A DNA stretch of 64,000 bases from Mytilus trossulus (lineage: Eukaryota; Mollusca; Bivalvia; Mytilida; Mytilidae), in assembly GCF_036588685.1 (NCBI RefSeq), contig NC_086383.1, positions 339,203 through 403,202 on the forward strand, written 5' to 3'. A model generated the notes under the pieces. It was given only the letters and a program-made list of their open reading frames with translations. It did not search any database and was not told the origin of the DNA. Below are positions 34,570 through 46,115 of this stretch, one piece after another. The position numbers and the translations under genes were made by a program. Position 1 is the stretch's first letter; each line of letters begins with the position of its first letter.

Positions 34570-35383
34570 ATGGTGTATATATCATTTTAAAAAAATGAAG
34601 TTATGTTTTACAACGTTATACTCAGCAGCTTTTCATCTTTTTGTTTTTTTTATAAACAAAACAATAAAAATATATATCTTCTGAACAAAGGATGGTTTGT
34701 TTCTTTTTTGTTTGTTTCAGCTTCTTTAAAGGTCTGCCTCAAGTAATTTATGTTATATTGAGCTAGTAGGAAACAATTGTTTAGCTAAAATTCAAGGATT
34801 TATTGTTTTTAATTTTCGAAGCTTTTTTATAGTTTCCTTACTCGGTATTTGTTTTCCAATTGTTGGTGGGCTCACGAATACCTATTGTTATTTAAATTGT
34901 ATGTTATGTAGTGACGCTTGGAAATTTGATTTATTTTCAATCATACGACATCTGTAATCCTTCTAAAAACTGTTAAAAACTGCTTAATCTTTGTTGTTAA
35001 GTATGGCTCCACCTAAAAATCATGCAGAGGGTGATACAGTGACAGTTGTAAAATTGACTTAATCTTTGTTGTTCGTTTGTATCTACATGTGGTTTCCTTT
35101 AACAATGCTACATATCATTATGTTCTGCTGTTGTCTGTTCTTTTGTTCTCAATTTTGCTATCTGAGTGATGATAAATATTTTTAAGTTTAACTCTCTAAA
35201 CATATAATAAGTGAAGTATGGCATAAAAAAAAACAGAAACTAAGATAAAAATAAAATCATTTTATGTATAAGCGCAAGAAAAATCGGAAACATCTCAAAA
35301 TAGACTAAACATAATTGTAAGTCTTATTTCACTTCATTGTATTTCCTTACTGTGAAGTTTATCTAGTAATAAACACTTATGAT
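34570..35383 (+). other. Duplicated non-coding block (unit 2)
   Basis: Matches 20160-20970. No supported gene. Confidence 0.4.
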
Positions 35384-35851
35384 TTTTCTTGATAGAGGGT
35401 TACTGCTCACAAGGAAACTATTAAACCAAGAGTTCCAACTGGTGAAGTTGAAATCATCCCTTCGTAAATTTTACGGACGCCATCACGAGTTGGTTGACCG
35501 TTATGGAATAACCGTTTCAAAAATGATATCGGATATGTTCCCTACGTCGTAACTACAATCCCCTTTCCTTTCATGAATGTGACCTACCGAATTAGACTAT
35601 TTACCGGATTTGTAATCACATAAGCAACACGACGGGTGCCACATGTGGAGCAGGATCTGCTTACCCTTCCGGAGCACCTGTGATCACCCCTAGTTTTTGG
35701 TGGGGTTCGTGTTGTTTATTCTTTAGTTTTCTATGTTGTGTCATGTGTACTATTGTTTTTCTGTTTGTCTTTTTCATTTTTAGCCATGGCGTTGTCAGTT
35801 TGTTTTAGATTTATGAGTTTGACTGTCCCTTTGGTATCTTTCGTCCCTCTT
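35384..35851 (+). mobile_element. Dispersed repeat D, insertion with 7-bp target duplication
   Basis: Flanked by TTATGAT at 35377-35383 and 35852-35858. Unit 1 has the empty site (CACTTATGATAAAT near 20965). It contains GGTTGACCGTTATGGAATAA, CACATGTGGAGCAGGATCTG and GACTGTCCCTTTGGTATC. I recall this as an abundant mussel repeat, probably the 3' region of a retroelement. No coding capacity is visible. Confidence 0.8.
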
Positions 35852-36001
35852 TTATGATAACTATTTTTCAACCTATTTGTTAAAGAATGAACCAATGAAA
35901 ATTTTTCCACGACAAGTATTGTAAATTTCCAGCAGGAAGTTTTTCTTCTTTCGCTTGCTTTCTTCTACGACTTCATCTCCCAACAACTACAACGTTATAT
36001 C

Positions 36002-36240
36002 AATAGATTTGGTACACATTGGTGGATTAAACCTGGTCTTAAAGAAATTTAGCCTAGGATAGAGTGACTATATATTAGTTTATGTATTTTCTTACGTAGA
36101 AAATTGGGGATTGATATGTTATCTCAGATCAAAAACACATTTCAGTGACAATTCTAATTTTCATATTTCTGATTTGGTACACATTGGTGGATAAGAAGCA
36201 AATTAAACCTAGGATACAGTGACAATAGATAAGTTAATGC
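36002..36240 (+). repeat. Isolated 67-bp satellite units in unit 2
   Basis: GATTTGGTACACATTGGTGG with CCTGGTCTTAAAG and TAGCCTAGGATAGAGTGAC at 36005-36070, and a shorter copy at 36175-36230. They match single units of the array at 21305-22918. Confidence 0.75.
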
Positions 36241-36906
36241 ATTTTCTTACGTAGAAAATAGTGGATTGATATGTTATCACAAATTCAAAACACATTGCAT
36301 GTACAACTTTTACTTTGTATATCATGTCAAAGCCTACTGGCATTGCATTGATTATAACATGCGAATATTTAAGTCTTACATCAGCTTCAACTGTCAGTCA
36401 CAATCAAACTTAAGTATTCAAATAATATATAAAGGTTGATAATATCGAGATAAATATCCTTTTTTGAAATGTTTCATCAAAATAAAACCAATCTATATCA
36501 CAACTAAACGTCAGTAATGGTATCATACGTGTTGTCCTTTCAATTGATACAGTGTTTAGTATGAAACAAAATAACTAAGTTACTGAACTCCGATAAAAGT
36601 TCAAAACAGCCAGTATCTGTTTATAACGTTTAGAAAATAAGCCACTGCTGTTTTATTAAAAGGATAAGACCAGGAACAAATAATGATGATCATGCAACTC
36701 TAGAAATATAGGTGGTAAGTTATCTCAAAATGACGTACATTTTTTAAACTCATATTTCACTTCGGAATATTATGACGGCCTTTTACTGTTTGTCTCATAT
36801 GCTAACTTATCATTATTGTTATTTGTCCGTTATTGGTTTGAACATGAACAAAGTCTTTTATCAAGTGTGTTACTAGTACACGTGTACATTTGTATCAGGT
36901 TTATTA

Positions 36907-37068
36907 GGGTTGCGTTCAATATCGTAGCGGCTACACATATTTTTGTCTACTGAACAGGTAGCTAGCCTAGCTTCTTTCAATATATATGTAGCAGCTAGGC
37001 CCGCTACACGTTCAATATTCCTAAAACTACATAGCCCTATGTAGCAGCTACGATATTGAACGCAACCC
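36907..37068. mobile_element. MITE with 29-bp terminal inverted repeats (copy in unit 2)
   Basis: GGGTTGCGTTCAATATCGTA then GCGGCTACA at the left; TGTAGCAGCTACGATATTG then AACGCAACCC at the right. The inverted repeats differ at one position. 162 bp, with no coding capacity. Confidence 0.8.
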
Positions 37069-38059
37069 AGGTACATTTAACAAGATATAAAGCATTCAAT
37101 GGACTATTTCGTATGATTTTCCGGAAATAAATGTATAAAGTTAGGATTGAGTGGGATTTCGAAAGATGATTCATGAATATATGTTTCCCTTTTAGAGTCT
37201 TCATTTAAGTGTTTTACTCTGTTAATCAGGTTTTGAATTGGTTTGTTTAAATAAAAACAATAAGCTATATCATATGATCAAGTGCTTTACAATTATGTAA
37301 CAAGGAGAGTTTTGTTCTCTCTCTTTGCTCAACTCCTTTAACGACAGCTATAACTATTTTAAATGATGTAGATATGTAGAGGTAGACCGCAACACATGTT
37401 ATCCAGAACTCCAATGACTGTTTTCCTGATAATTGTTTTACATGTTTATACAACTTACTAACGAGGGTTGTTTACTTATTTGTATAGGCCGCACGGTTAC
37501 CTAGTTTGCTAATGTTCAATGTCTTGTGGTCTCAGGTGGAGAATTATCTCATTAACTATCATACTATCTTATCAAAATCTAAGTAATGTAGGCATAAGCA
37601 AGTTGAAACCGGAAATGAATATCCCATAGTAGCCAATTGGTCAATACGGAAAAACTGCATTGGCCTTGTCCGAAATGCGATATAACTGTTGATGTCTATC
37701 GACACCTAAACGTCTTCAATACTGCAGATGCTGCTATATTCGTGTAAAGAATGATTGTATATATCATTTAAAAAAAAAATGAAGGTATGCTTCAATTTCC
37801 GTTGATGTAAGTGTTTTTCACTGTCATGACTGTTGCGCAGCAGCTTTTCAGATCTTTGTTTTAATAAAAACAATTAGATATATGAACAATGGATGATTTG
37901 ATTCTCTTTTTTTTTGTTTCAGCTTCTTTAAATGACTGCTTCAAGTAATTCATGCTGAAATTTTATCGTGTGGTTTTCTTCGTTGTGATGTTATGCTATT
38001 GTTTCATAAAAAGGGTGGAGGTTTGGTACCAATAAAACGTTTAGTCCCGCTGCAAATGT
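37069..38059 (+). other. Duplicated non-coding block (unit 2)
   Basis: Matches 23738-24724, including a diverged repeat A/B tail at about 37480-37560. Confidence 0.4.
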
Positions 38060-38347
38060 TTTGCACCTGTCCTAAGTCAGGAGTCTGTTGACAATACTTG
38101 TCGTTTGTTTATGTAATTTATACGTGTTTCTCGTTTTTCTTTATTCATATAGATTGGACCGTTGGATTTTCCGTTTGAATGGTTTTACACAAGTAATTGT
38201 TGGGCCTTTTATAGCTATTTGTTCAATGTGATCCAAGGCTCCGTGTTGAAGGCCTTACATTGACCTATAATGACTTATAATGGTTTACTTTTATATATTG
38301 TTATTTGGATTTAGAGTTGTCTCATTGCCACTCAGACCACATCTTCC
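38060..38347 (+). repeat. Dispersed repeat A/B copy (unit 2)
   Basis: Orthologue of 24725-25010, with small indels including a duplicated GACTTATAAT stretch. Confidence 0.7.
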
Positions 38348-39863
38348 TATGTATATGTATTGGGTTAGTAAGAAACAATTGTTTAGCTATAATTCAAGGA
38401 ATTTAATTTTCTTTTAAATTTTTTATTTTTTTATTTTATAGGCACTTTAATAGTTCACTTACTTGTTGATCCATTGACAATTATACCACATCTGTAATCA
38501 TTCTAAAACTGTAAAAACTACTTAATATTTGTTGTTCATTTGTATCTACATGTGGTTTCCTAAAACAATGTTAAATATCTTTATGTTCTGCTGTTGTTTC
38601 TTCAATGGTTGGGTCGGTATCTCTTAGACACATTCCACATTTCCGTTCTCATTTTTGTAACCTGACTGACTCATTATCTATTATACTTCATATTTGTACG
38701 TTTTTAAAAACTATTCATAAACTTTTTAGTTCAATCTAATTTTTTTATATCTAAATGCGTTTAAATTGATTTGATGAAAGTAGTATGCTGTTTTTCGTAT
38801 CTTTATCAAACCGTTGTATATGGACAGCTCGAAAAAAAAATATCATTTATAAAAATATCCTTTAAACAGAATAAAAATTTAAAACATCGCAAAATAAACC
38901 AATCTTATTTTTTACTCGTATTTCACTTCATTTTATTTCCTTTCTGTACATTTAAACAAGTATTAAACACTTATGTATTTTTCTATATATTTATTAAATT
39001 ATAAGCCAATAAAATTTCTCTAGGGGCAAAATTTGTAAATTTCCAGCAGGAAGATTTTCTATTTTTGTTTTCATCTACAATTGCCTCGTTTAATAATAGA
39101 AGTGTTGTGGAGGGCAGGGTCATTTTAACCACGATACTGTCTGAGGTAGAAAAGCCTTATTATTTGAAAAAAAAGTGCTGACTACTGGGCTTGTGATATC
39201 ATATTTTAAATGTTTTGTTTATTTTGGGGCCCTGTAAAATGTTCACCTCTAAATTTTCCCGACATTGTGGTACAAACAGAAAATAGAAAAATATCAACGA
39301 CAATTTGTTTAATTCCACCATATCTTGTTTATGTGTCTTGTCAGCACATGTGTTTTCTTTCAGTTGTCGTTTTTGTAGTGGCGAAGCTAGAGTATGTAGG
39401 TAGTGAGTTATCTCAATAGTACGATCATTTTTCAACTCATATTTCAATTTGAATTATTAAGACGGCCTATTACTGTTAGTTTCATATTCTGACATACCAT
39501 ATCGCATTATTGTTATTTCTTCGTTATTGGTTTGAAATGAACAGAATCGCAAACAATGTGTGTCACTATTACACGTGTATATTTGTATCAATAAAATATG
39601 AAGTAATCAATGGACTCTTTTATGCGATTTTCGGGAAAGGTATGTATAAAAATAAGAATGGAGTTGGGATTCGACAGATGAATCATAAAGAAGAGATGTT
39701 GCGGTTAAGTCCATTGATATAAGTGATTTACTCAGTTAATCAGGTTTTCAATTTGATTGTTTAAACAAAAACAATAAAATCAATGAATGTGTTTGTAGAT
39801 AGATGTTTTTTTGTTCTGTTAAATTGTTACGTTTAAAAGTGTTACACGGTGACCACTGCTGTT
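38348..39863 (+). other. Duplicated non-coding block (unit 2)
   Basis: Matches 25011-27240 but lacks the repeat F copies at 25610 and 26308. The block at 38880-39060 again resembles the exon 1 flank. Confidence 0.4.
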
Positions 39864-40085
39864 CCCATGTTTTCATGTATTTGGTTTTGATGTTATATTT
39901 GTTATCCTCGTGGTGTATTGTCTGTTGCTTGGTCCGTTTCTGTGTGCTGTTGCGTTTCGATGTTGTGTCGTTGTTCTCCTCTTGTATGTAATGCGTTTCC
40001 CTCGGTTTTGGTTTGTTGCCCCGATTTTGTTTTTTGTCCATGGATTTATGAGTTTTGAACAGCGGTATACTACTGTTGCCTTTAT
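39864..40085 (+). mobile_element. Dispersed repeat E insertion absent from unit 1
   Basis: Between CACTGCTGTT and the ATTCATTGTGTCTGT shared with unit 1 (27234). It contains TCTGTTGCTTGGTCCGTTTC, GTCGTTGTTCTCCTCTTG and CAGCGGTATACTACTGTTGC. I recall it as a common mussel repeat. The frames at 39803-39991 (plus) and 39748-40041 (minus) are by-products. Confidence 0.65.
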
Positions 40086-40494
40086 TTAACTATTTTATTC
40101 ATTGTGTCTGTTTAGTAAACGCATCATTGTAAATGTAACGGAATTTGATGAGACTGTCATCAAAGTAAGTGGGTTAGTATTATGGAACTAGGTTTAATCC
40201 ACCATTTTCTACATTTGAAAATGCCTCTACCAAGTCAGGAATATGACAGTTCTTGTTCAATCGTTTTTAATGCGTTTTGTATTTTTATTTTGCCATGTCA
40301 TTATGGACTTTCCGAATAGATTTTCCTCCAAGTTCAGTATTTTTTTGAGATTTTACTTTTTATATATCATCTGAACAAGTGCTTCAAAATTATTCAACCA
40401 GGAAGGTTTTTGTTCTCTCCTTGCTCAACCTGTTAACCGACAGCTATACATATTTCAAGAGATATAGAGGTGGAAAGCAAACAAATGATTATAA

Positions 40495-40698
40495 CTAAGG
40501 ATTTGCATATCACAGAAGTTAATTACTTTAGCCGTATTTGGAACAACTTTTTTGGAATTTTTGGCCCTCGATGGTCTTCAATTTTGTACTCGTTTGGCTT
40601 TTAAATTTATTTGATCTGAGCGTCAATGATAAGTATTATGTAGACGAAACGCGCGTCTGGCGTATTAAATTATAATCCTGGTACCTTTGATAACTATA
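40495..40698 (-). repeat. Dispersed repeat F, minus strand (unit 2)
   Basis: TATGTAGACGAAACGCGCGT, CTGGCGTATTAAATTATAAT, GGTACCTTTGATAACTAT. Orthologue of 27650-27838. Confidence 0.65.
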
Positions 40699-41279
40699 TA
40701 TCCAGGACTCCAATGAATGTTTTTCGTTTAATTGTTTTACATTTGTATTTTCGCGGCCTATTCCAACTTACTAACGGGGTATGTTTGCTTATTATTCTCA
40801 GGTTGAGAATTATCTCAATAACTATCATACTACATATTTGTATGATTTTGAAAACTGTTAACTTAGAAACTGTTTAGTCCAATCTTATGTATATCTTCAT
40901 GCGTTGTCCTTAAATTGATTTAATTAAAAGTGTTATACTGTGTTTCGTATCTGTATCAAACCAGTGTATATGCACAACTGGAATAAAATAACATCATCCC
41001 ATGAACACAATGAAAGTTTAAAACATCGCAAAATAAACTTATCATAATTGCAACACGTTTTTCACTCCATTTTATTTCTTCACTGTACAGTTAAACTAGT
41101 ATTAAACACTTATAATAAGTATCCTTCTGTGTATTTAAGAAATTATAAGCAATGAAAGTTTCTTTATGAACAAGAATTGTAAATGTCCAACAGGGCTGTC
41201 ACATCTCGAATACACTGCTCTTGTAAAATAATGTTAGTTTATGATTTCAACTTTGATAATTTCTTTTTTTAGATTTATC

Positions 41280-41586
41280 ATGGACCAGGCAAATGACGAC
41301 ATGATTGGAATAAGAAAACTTACATACTGGAAGACATATGGGGTTAAACGTTTTCCTTACCGTGGAAAGCGCAAATACACCCCATTGGTTTACCAGGCTG
41401 ATAATGGAGGAATCGTTATCTCAAATGACATTTTCGGATTGACAATCAGACAGTTTGAACGCATGTATAAAGATTGTTTAGATAGAAGAAAAACACACGA
41501 AAATTGGATAATGAATCTTCGATATCCCGACAAAACTTCAAATGAATATCTGGAATACTTAGATCAGTGTACAGACTGCAATAAAG
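41280..41586 (+). CDS. cGLR gene 3, exon 1 (N-terminal domain)
   Basis: ATG within TTTATCATGGACC, right after the 3' splice site TTTTTTTAG (to 41272), as in gene 2. 102 codons plus one base to the donor AAAG-GTAACT (GT at 41587). It lacks three residues near the N-terminus relative to gene 2 and otherwise differs at scattered positions. Landmarks KRFPYRGKRKYTPLVYQ, GGIVISNDIFGLTIRQFERM and ENWIMNLRYPDK are conserved. The changes keep the frame and the splice phase, which argues that the domain is translated. The function of the domain is unknown. Confidence 0.78.
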
Positions 41587-42347
41587 GTAACTTGTTTTTC
41601 GTTTTTATCACAAAATAGAGAATTGGAATTATTAAAATTTTGATGTAGAACAAATATAGCAATAATCTTGAAAGATAAAAAAACATGTGTTAATCTAGAA
41701 CTGTAAGTCATACACAAACAGAGTCAGGAGCATATCATTCATGCGTTGTCTTTTGTCTTTGTATATCATCATACTTATTGATTGATTGTTTGTTTAATTT
41801 TTTTATCCAAACAATCGATTGTTTTGCTTAACGCTATTTTGAAAAACCTTGATTATTGTAATAACAACACCATGGCCTATTTTTCCTTTCTAGTTTTTGT
41901 ATAGATTGGACTGTTAGATTTCTTTTTTGACAAGTTTTACACTAAAATGTGCTGGGTTCCTTTACAGCGTGCTGTTTGATTTGAGCCAAGCGTCCGTGAT
42001 GCAAACCGTTCTTTGAACTTTAACGGTTTACTTTCTTCTTATGTAAATGTACAAAGACAAAAACTTAACCATGTTAACAGACAACCAGACTAAAAAAAAA
42101 ACCAATTTAGAGAACAATAGAATTTACTATAAACAACTGAATGATAGTTCTTCATCTTCATGTTAAGTAATAGGCCGATGATACGCCAGGGGCAAAACAT
42201 CCAACAATACGGTTTGTTCAATTGGTTGTAAGATTCCATATTTGTCATTATGTAACGCATCTCGGGGTATGTACCTATATATTACAAACGTCATTATACG
42301 TCATAAATATGGAGAATTATATTTATATTTCTTTATTTATTTGATAG
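41587..42347 (+). other. Intron of gene 3
   Basis: 761 bases, GTAACT to TTTGATAG, nearly identical to the gene 2 intron apart from small indels such as an extra block with GTAAATGTACAAAGAC near 42042. Confidence 0.7.
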
Positions 42348-44332
42348 AGTTTTTGTCTTGGACTGAAAATGATTCTATAAACAACCACTTGGTTAAACAC
42401 CTGATAAGAACAATAGGTAATGAAATAGACATACGTAAAAGACAACTTTTGTTTATCTTACATGATATAATATCCAATGCAAATGACGAAAATTTAACAC
42501 AAATATCCAGTGGGAGTTTAGCAGAAGGACTGGATTTACCTGGAAGTGACATAGATATCATGTTTGTCGATGAAATAGTAAACGTAACACGGATTAAAAG
42601 AAATATTAAACATCCGGTACAACGTACTGAAGTATTTATGGAGACAGATGCTGATCATCCTGGATTTACTAGACTCAGGTTGGTAGCAGGAGGGACAAGA
42701 AAAAGCACTTTTCTATCTCCGAAATGTTTTGTCAGTACACACACAGGTCAATATTTATCAACGACCACCTTTGTAAATCGTCTAAAGCAGAAACACCAGA
42801 AGCATCGACAGAATTTCACAACACACGGTCCCTGCTTATCAGATAAAAATCAAACTTTTGATATTGCATGCTGCCTAAGAAGTACATATTTGCCGTACAA
42901 TTCTTTGCCCTGGATATTCCGTTATCGACGGCAATGGCCCCCTAATGTCACCATTGACAGGATAATAAATAACGGTTGTTTGTTAGTACCTGTTGGACCC
43001 AGGATTATGCCAAATTGTGATTTGTTATGGAGAATATCTTTCTCTGTTGCAGAAAAACAACTTGTACATTCGTTTAATTTCACTCAACTCTTGTGTTACG
43101 GTCTTCTTAAATTAACATTAAAGCGTATTGTAAACACAAACGACGTGGTCAAAGATTTGTTGTGTTCTTACTTTTTGAAGACGGCTTTATTCTGGGTCTC
43201 AGAGGAAGTAGATATTGACACATTTAAATTACCTAACTTGTGTATTTGTTTTTCTCTTTGCCTAAATAAGCTGATATCATGGGTAAACACCTGTTACTGT
43301 CCAAACTATTTCATACCTGAACACAACATGTTCTTAGGAAAGATCAATCAATATAACAATTACTCACTACTCAGTGTACTGAATAGTATAAAGTATAGTG
43401 GAATTAGTGGATTGATGCAGAATTTATTTCATTCTTATCCTTGTAAAAAAAAGTGTTATCCACCATATAGTGAAACCAGCGTACAATCAATAATAATGTT
43501 AGACTTTCTGTTTTACAGAATTCCTCATTTGTTGAAGAATGGTTCGAGAATGACGTCAAATCTTACAAAAATATATAAAGTACTAAAAAATATTAAATTT
43601 TTACAAAATTCTGAATCGTCTACATTTCATATAAGTGTTTGTAAGTATCATTATGCTTCCATCAGTCAACAAGCTGCACAACGATTACCGACACTAAAAC
43701 AAATTAAAACAAATTATAAAATACGTAGAAGTTACCATAGACATTTACATGACGGTTTACAGAGTGATGCTGTGACAGGTTGGTTGTTATACGCGTCGTT
43801 TTATTATGTAACAGAACAGTACAATGTAACACTCAGACTTACGGAGTATGTGCTATCAAAATGTTTACCCGATATAGTGTGTTTAACAGAATCGTATTAC
43901 AGTGAATCAGTAATAGATAATTATAGACATCGTGTACATTATTCAATGTCATTGAATGCAAAGATGAAAACATATGTTTTAGATAATATCATATACTTAC
44001 AATACTCATCATTAATACCACAAGAACTAGAGCTGGAGGTAGAATACGATTTATTTATAATATCACCTATTGTAATGTCTCACTGTCTAAGATTTCTATG
44101 CTATCATCATATTGGTGATACTTTCAACAGACAACAGGAATTACGTCATTTATTTTTACCACGTTATGAATCAATGTGTTCACTCTCTAATACATATACA
44201 CTAATTGGAGTATGTTGTCAAATATCCGGTGATAAGGACACAGCTTTTCAATGTTATGATCAAGCTTTGCAATGTGATAGGTTTATATGTACCACAGCAG
44301 AAAACAGGAAGTCAAGACTTTTAAACATCTAA
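42348..44332 (+). CDS. cGLR gene 3, exon 2 (catalytic and C-terminal domains)
   Basis: Joins exon 1 in phase 1 (Glu codon) and ends at TAA. The predicted protein has 763 residues, the same total as gene 2. Gly158-Ser159, Asp170 and Asp172 (SDIDIM), and Asp274 (TFDIACC) are the expected catalytic set. Up to about the HISVCK segment it is almost identical to gene 2, with roughly a dozen changes in more than 350 residues. After that it differs strongly: PTLKQIKTNYKI replaces PPPNTNYNI with three extra residues. YHRHLHDG and DAVTGWLLYASFYYVTEQYN then match gene 1 better than gene 2. It ends with a TPR-like segment and the conserved SRLLNI. The role is as for gene 2, and the altered C-terminal region may change partner or ligand recognition (inference). 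Confidence 0.85.
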
Positions 44333-44530
44333 CATGTCTAAATCAAAGTTGTATCCATGCAGAGATAATGTCTCATTGAACCTTACTATGACCCTTAAGG
44401 ACAAACCTTATATACATGTGTTATCGAGCTGCACTTTGAAATGAATGTTAGTTTCTTGCTTAATTTAAATTATATCACGATACAATAATGTATGGAAATA
44501 ATGTCGACGAAAGTTGATATACACGTATTC

Positions 44531-44784
44531 ATTCTGAAAGGAAATTATATATATATATGGATACATCTGTTGTAGGGTTGTCACTGTCTCAGACGTACTT
44601 ATGAATATAATTATTTTCTGTGACTGTATCTTACATTAATTTGTAGGATCCTTTACTATAGATAATATAGCTGATCTGTAACAATAACATCTTCATGCCT
44701 TATATATCATGTACTGTAGTACGCCACTAGATTAAAACTGACGTGGAAAGGTAACACATGCCCACCGGAAGCTCTTTTTTTGAG
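44531..44784. other. Downstream of gene 3, unassigned
   Basis: Nothing recognised. Confidence 0.3.
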
Positions 44785-44947
44785 AGCCCAGGTGGTCGTG
44801 TGGTCTAGCGGGACGGCTGCAGTGCAGGCGATTTGGTGTCACGATATCACAGTAGCATGGGTTCGAATCCCGGCGAGGGAAGAACCAAAAATTTGCGAAA
44901 GCAAATTTACAGATCTAACATTGTTGGGTTGATGTTTAGACGAGTTG

Positions 44948-44976
<29 letters not shown>
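44785..44976 (+). mobile_element. tRNA-derived SINE
   Basis: The head has a box A-like GTGGTCTAGCGG (44800-44811) and a box B GGTTCGAATCC (44860-44870), spaced as in a tRNA with a long variable arm. The body has AAATTTGCGAAAGCAAATTT and GTTGGGTTGATGTTTAGACG, and an (AT)n tail runs to about 44974. From memory this body is typical of bivalve SINEs (BivaMD/Meta-SINE type). It lies about 450 bases after gene 3. Confidence 0.7.
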
Positions 44977-44978
<2 letters not shown>

Positions 44979-45211
44979 TGTAATCTCTTTAAAAAAGAAT
45001 GATGATTAAATTATTTCTGGAATAGTTTTTATTCACTAAATATATTTGTTTAATTTATCATACAATATATGAATGTAATCAGTATAGATATTTTGTTACT
45101 GCATTGTACCTGTTTATTCCTATATGGAAAGTGCAAACATGGTCGAACATTTTTTATTTATTCCGCCGAACCACACCATATATAACATGTATAAGAAAGT
45201 GGCGTTCTTAA

Positions 45212-45770
45212 GGGGGCTCCTGGGTATAAATGATTTTTTTTTTCTAATATAAGATTTCGCTATATTTTTTCATAAATGAACTTTATCATATACTTAAAAG
45301 AAAAATGAAATTAAAAAATGGGGTCACCGTTCATTTAAGCTAAAATCTGCCTCTGGAAGAAGCATACATTTTTGTTAATGTCCTTTTTTTCTGTTGAACT
45401 AATAGGAGAAAAAGAGGAAATATCGAAATAAAAAAATAAAAAAATAACCTAATATAAGAAATCGCTTAAATTTTACAATTCTTTAGTTTATGTACAGCTT
45501 ATTTGAAAATAATAATAAAAAATATAGGTCACCGATGAGTTAAAAAAGATATTTCAAATTTAAGGCCAAAAAATGGCATTTTTGCACCAAAGGGAGATAA
45601 TTTGGAGCTTTTTCAATTTTTAAAGTCATTTGGGGCCAAACCAAATCATTTTTTTGGGTTGTGTTTTGTACCTTATCATAAAGTTACAACTAATAGTGTA
45701 ATAAATAAAATTTGTAATGAAAAAATAAAGGTTTAATTTTTTGCTAAAATTTTTGTACCCACGAGCCACC
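45212..45770. mobile_element. TTAA-flanked MITE, 559 bp
   Basis: TTAA lies at both sides (45208-45211 and 45771-45774). Ends GGGGGCTCCTGGGTATAAA and TTTTGTACCCACGAGCCACC are inverted repeats with a few mismatches. There is no coding capacity. The TTAA target is that of piggyBac-type elements, though the terminal bases alone do not prove the family. Confidence 0.65.
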
Positions 45771-45929
45771 TTAACGAATATAATGTACTCGAAAGAATAT
45801 GTTTTATCGAAAAGCATATTGTAAAAAAGGCTTATATCCTTTACCCCTCAACAAGGACATCTTTTCCAAAATAAAACAGTGTATTATGTTTTATGGAACG
45901 ATTCTCGTGCATATGACAATCATATATAG

Positions 45930-46115
45930 ATATAGGAAGATGTGGTATGAGTGCCAATGAGACAACTCTCCATCCAAGTAACAATTTAAAAGTAAACCAT
46001 TATAGGTTATAGTACGGCCTTCAACACGGAGCCTTGGCTCACACCGAACAACAAGCTATAAAGGGTCCCAAAATTACTAGTGTAAAACCATTCAAACGGA
46101 TAAACCAATATGCAT
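45930..46115 (-). repeat. Dispersed repeat B, minus strand
   Basis: Starts ATAGATATAGGAAGATGTGG, then TGAGTGCCAATGAGACAAC, ACACGGAGCCTTGGCTCACA and ends ACCATTCAAACGGATAAACC. Confidence 0.75.

Larger units (their letters stand above)
34140..44530 (+). repeat. Tandem duplication unit 2 (ends in gene 3)
   Basis: Second copy of the unit described at 19725-33200. It lacks the relic first exon, the 1,500-bp element and most of the 67-bp array. It has two extra dispersed repeats (35384-35851 and about 39864-40085). Confidence 0.8.

Noticed and set aside
39748-40041. Minus-strand frame of 97 residues
   Set aside because: It lies almost wholly within dispersed repeat E and is low in complexity.
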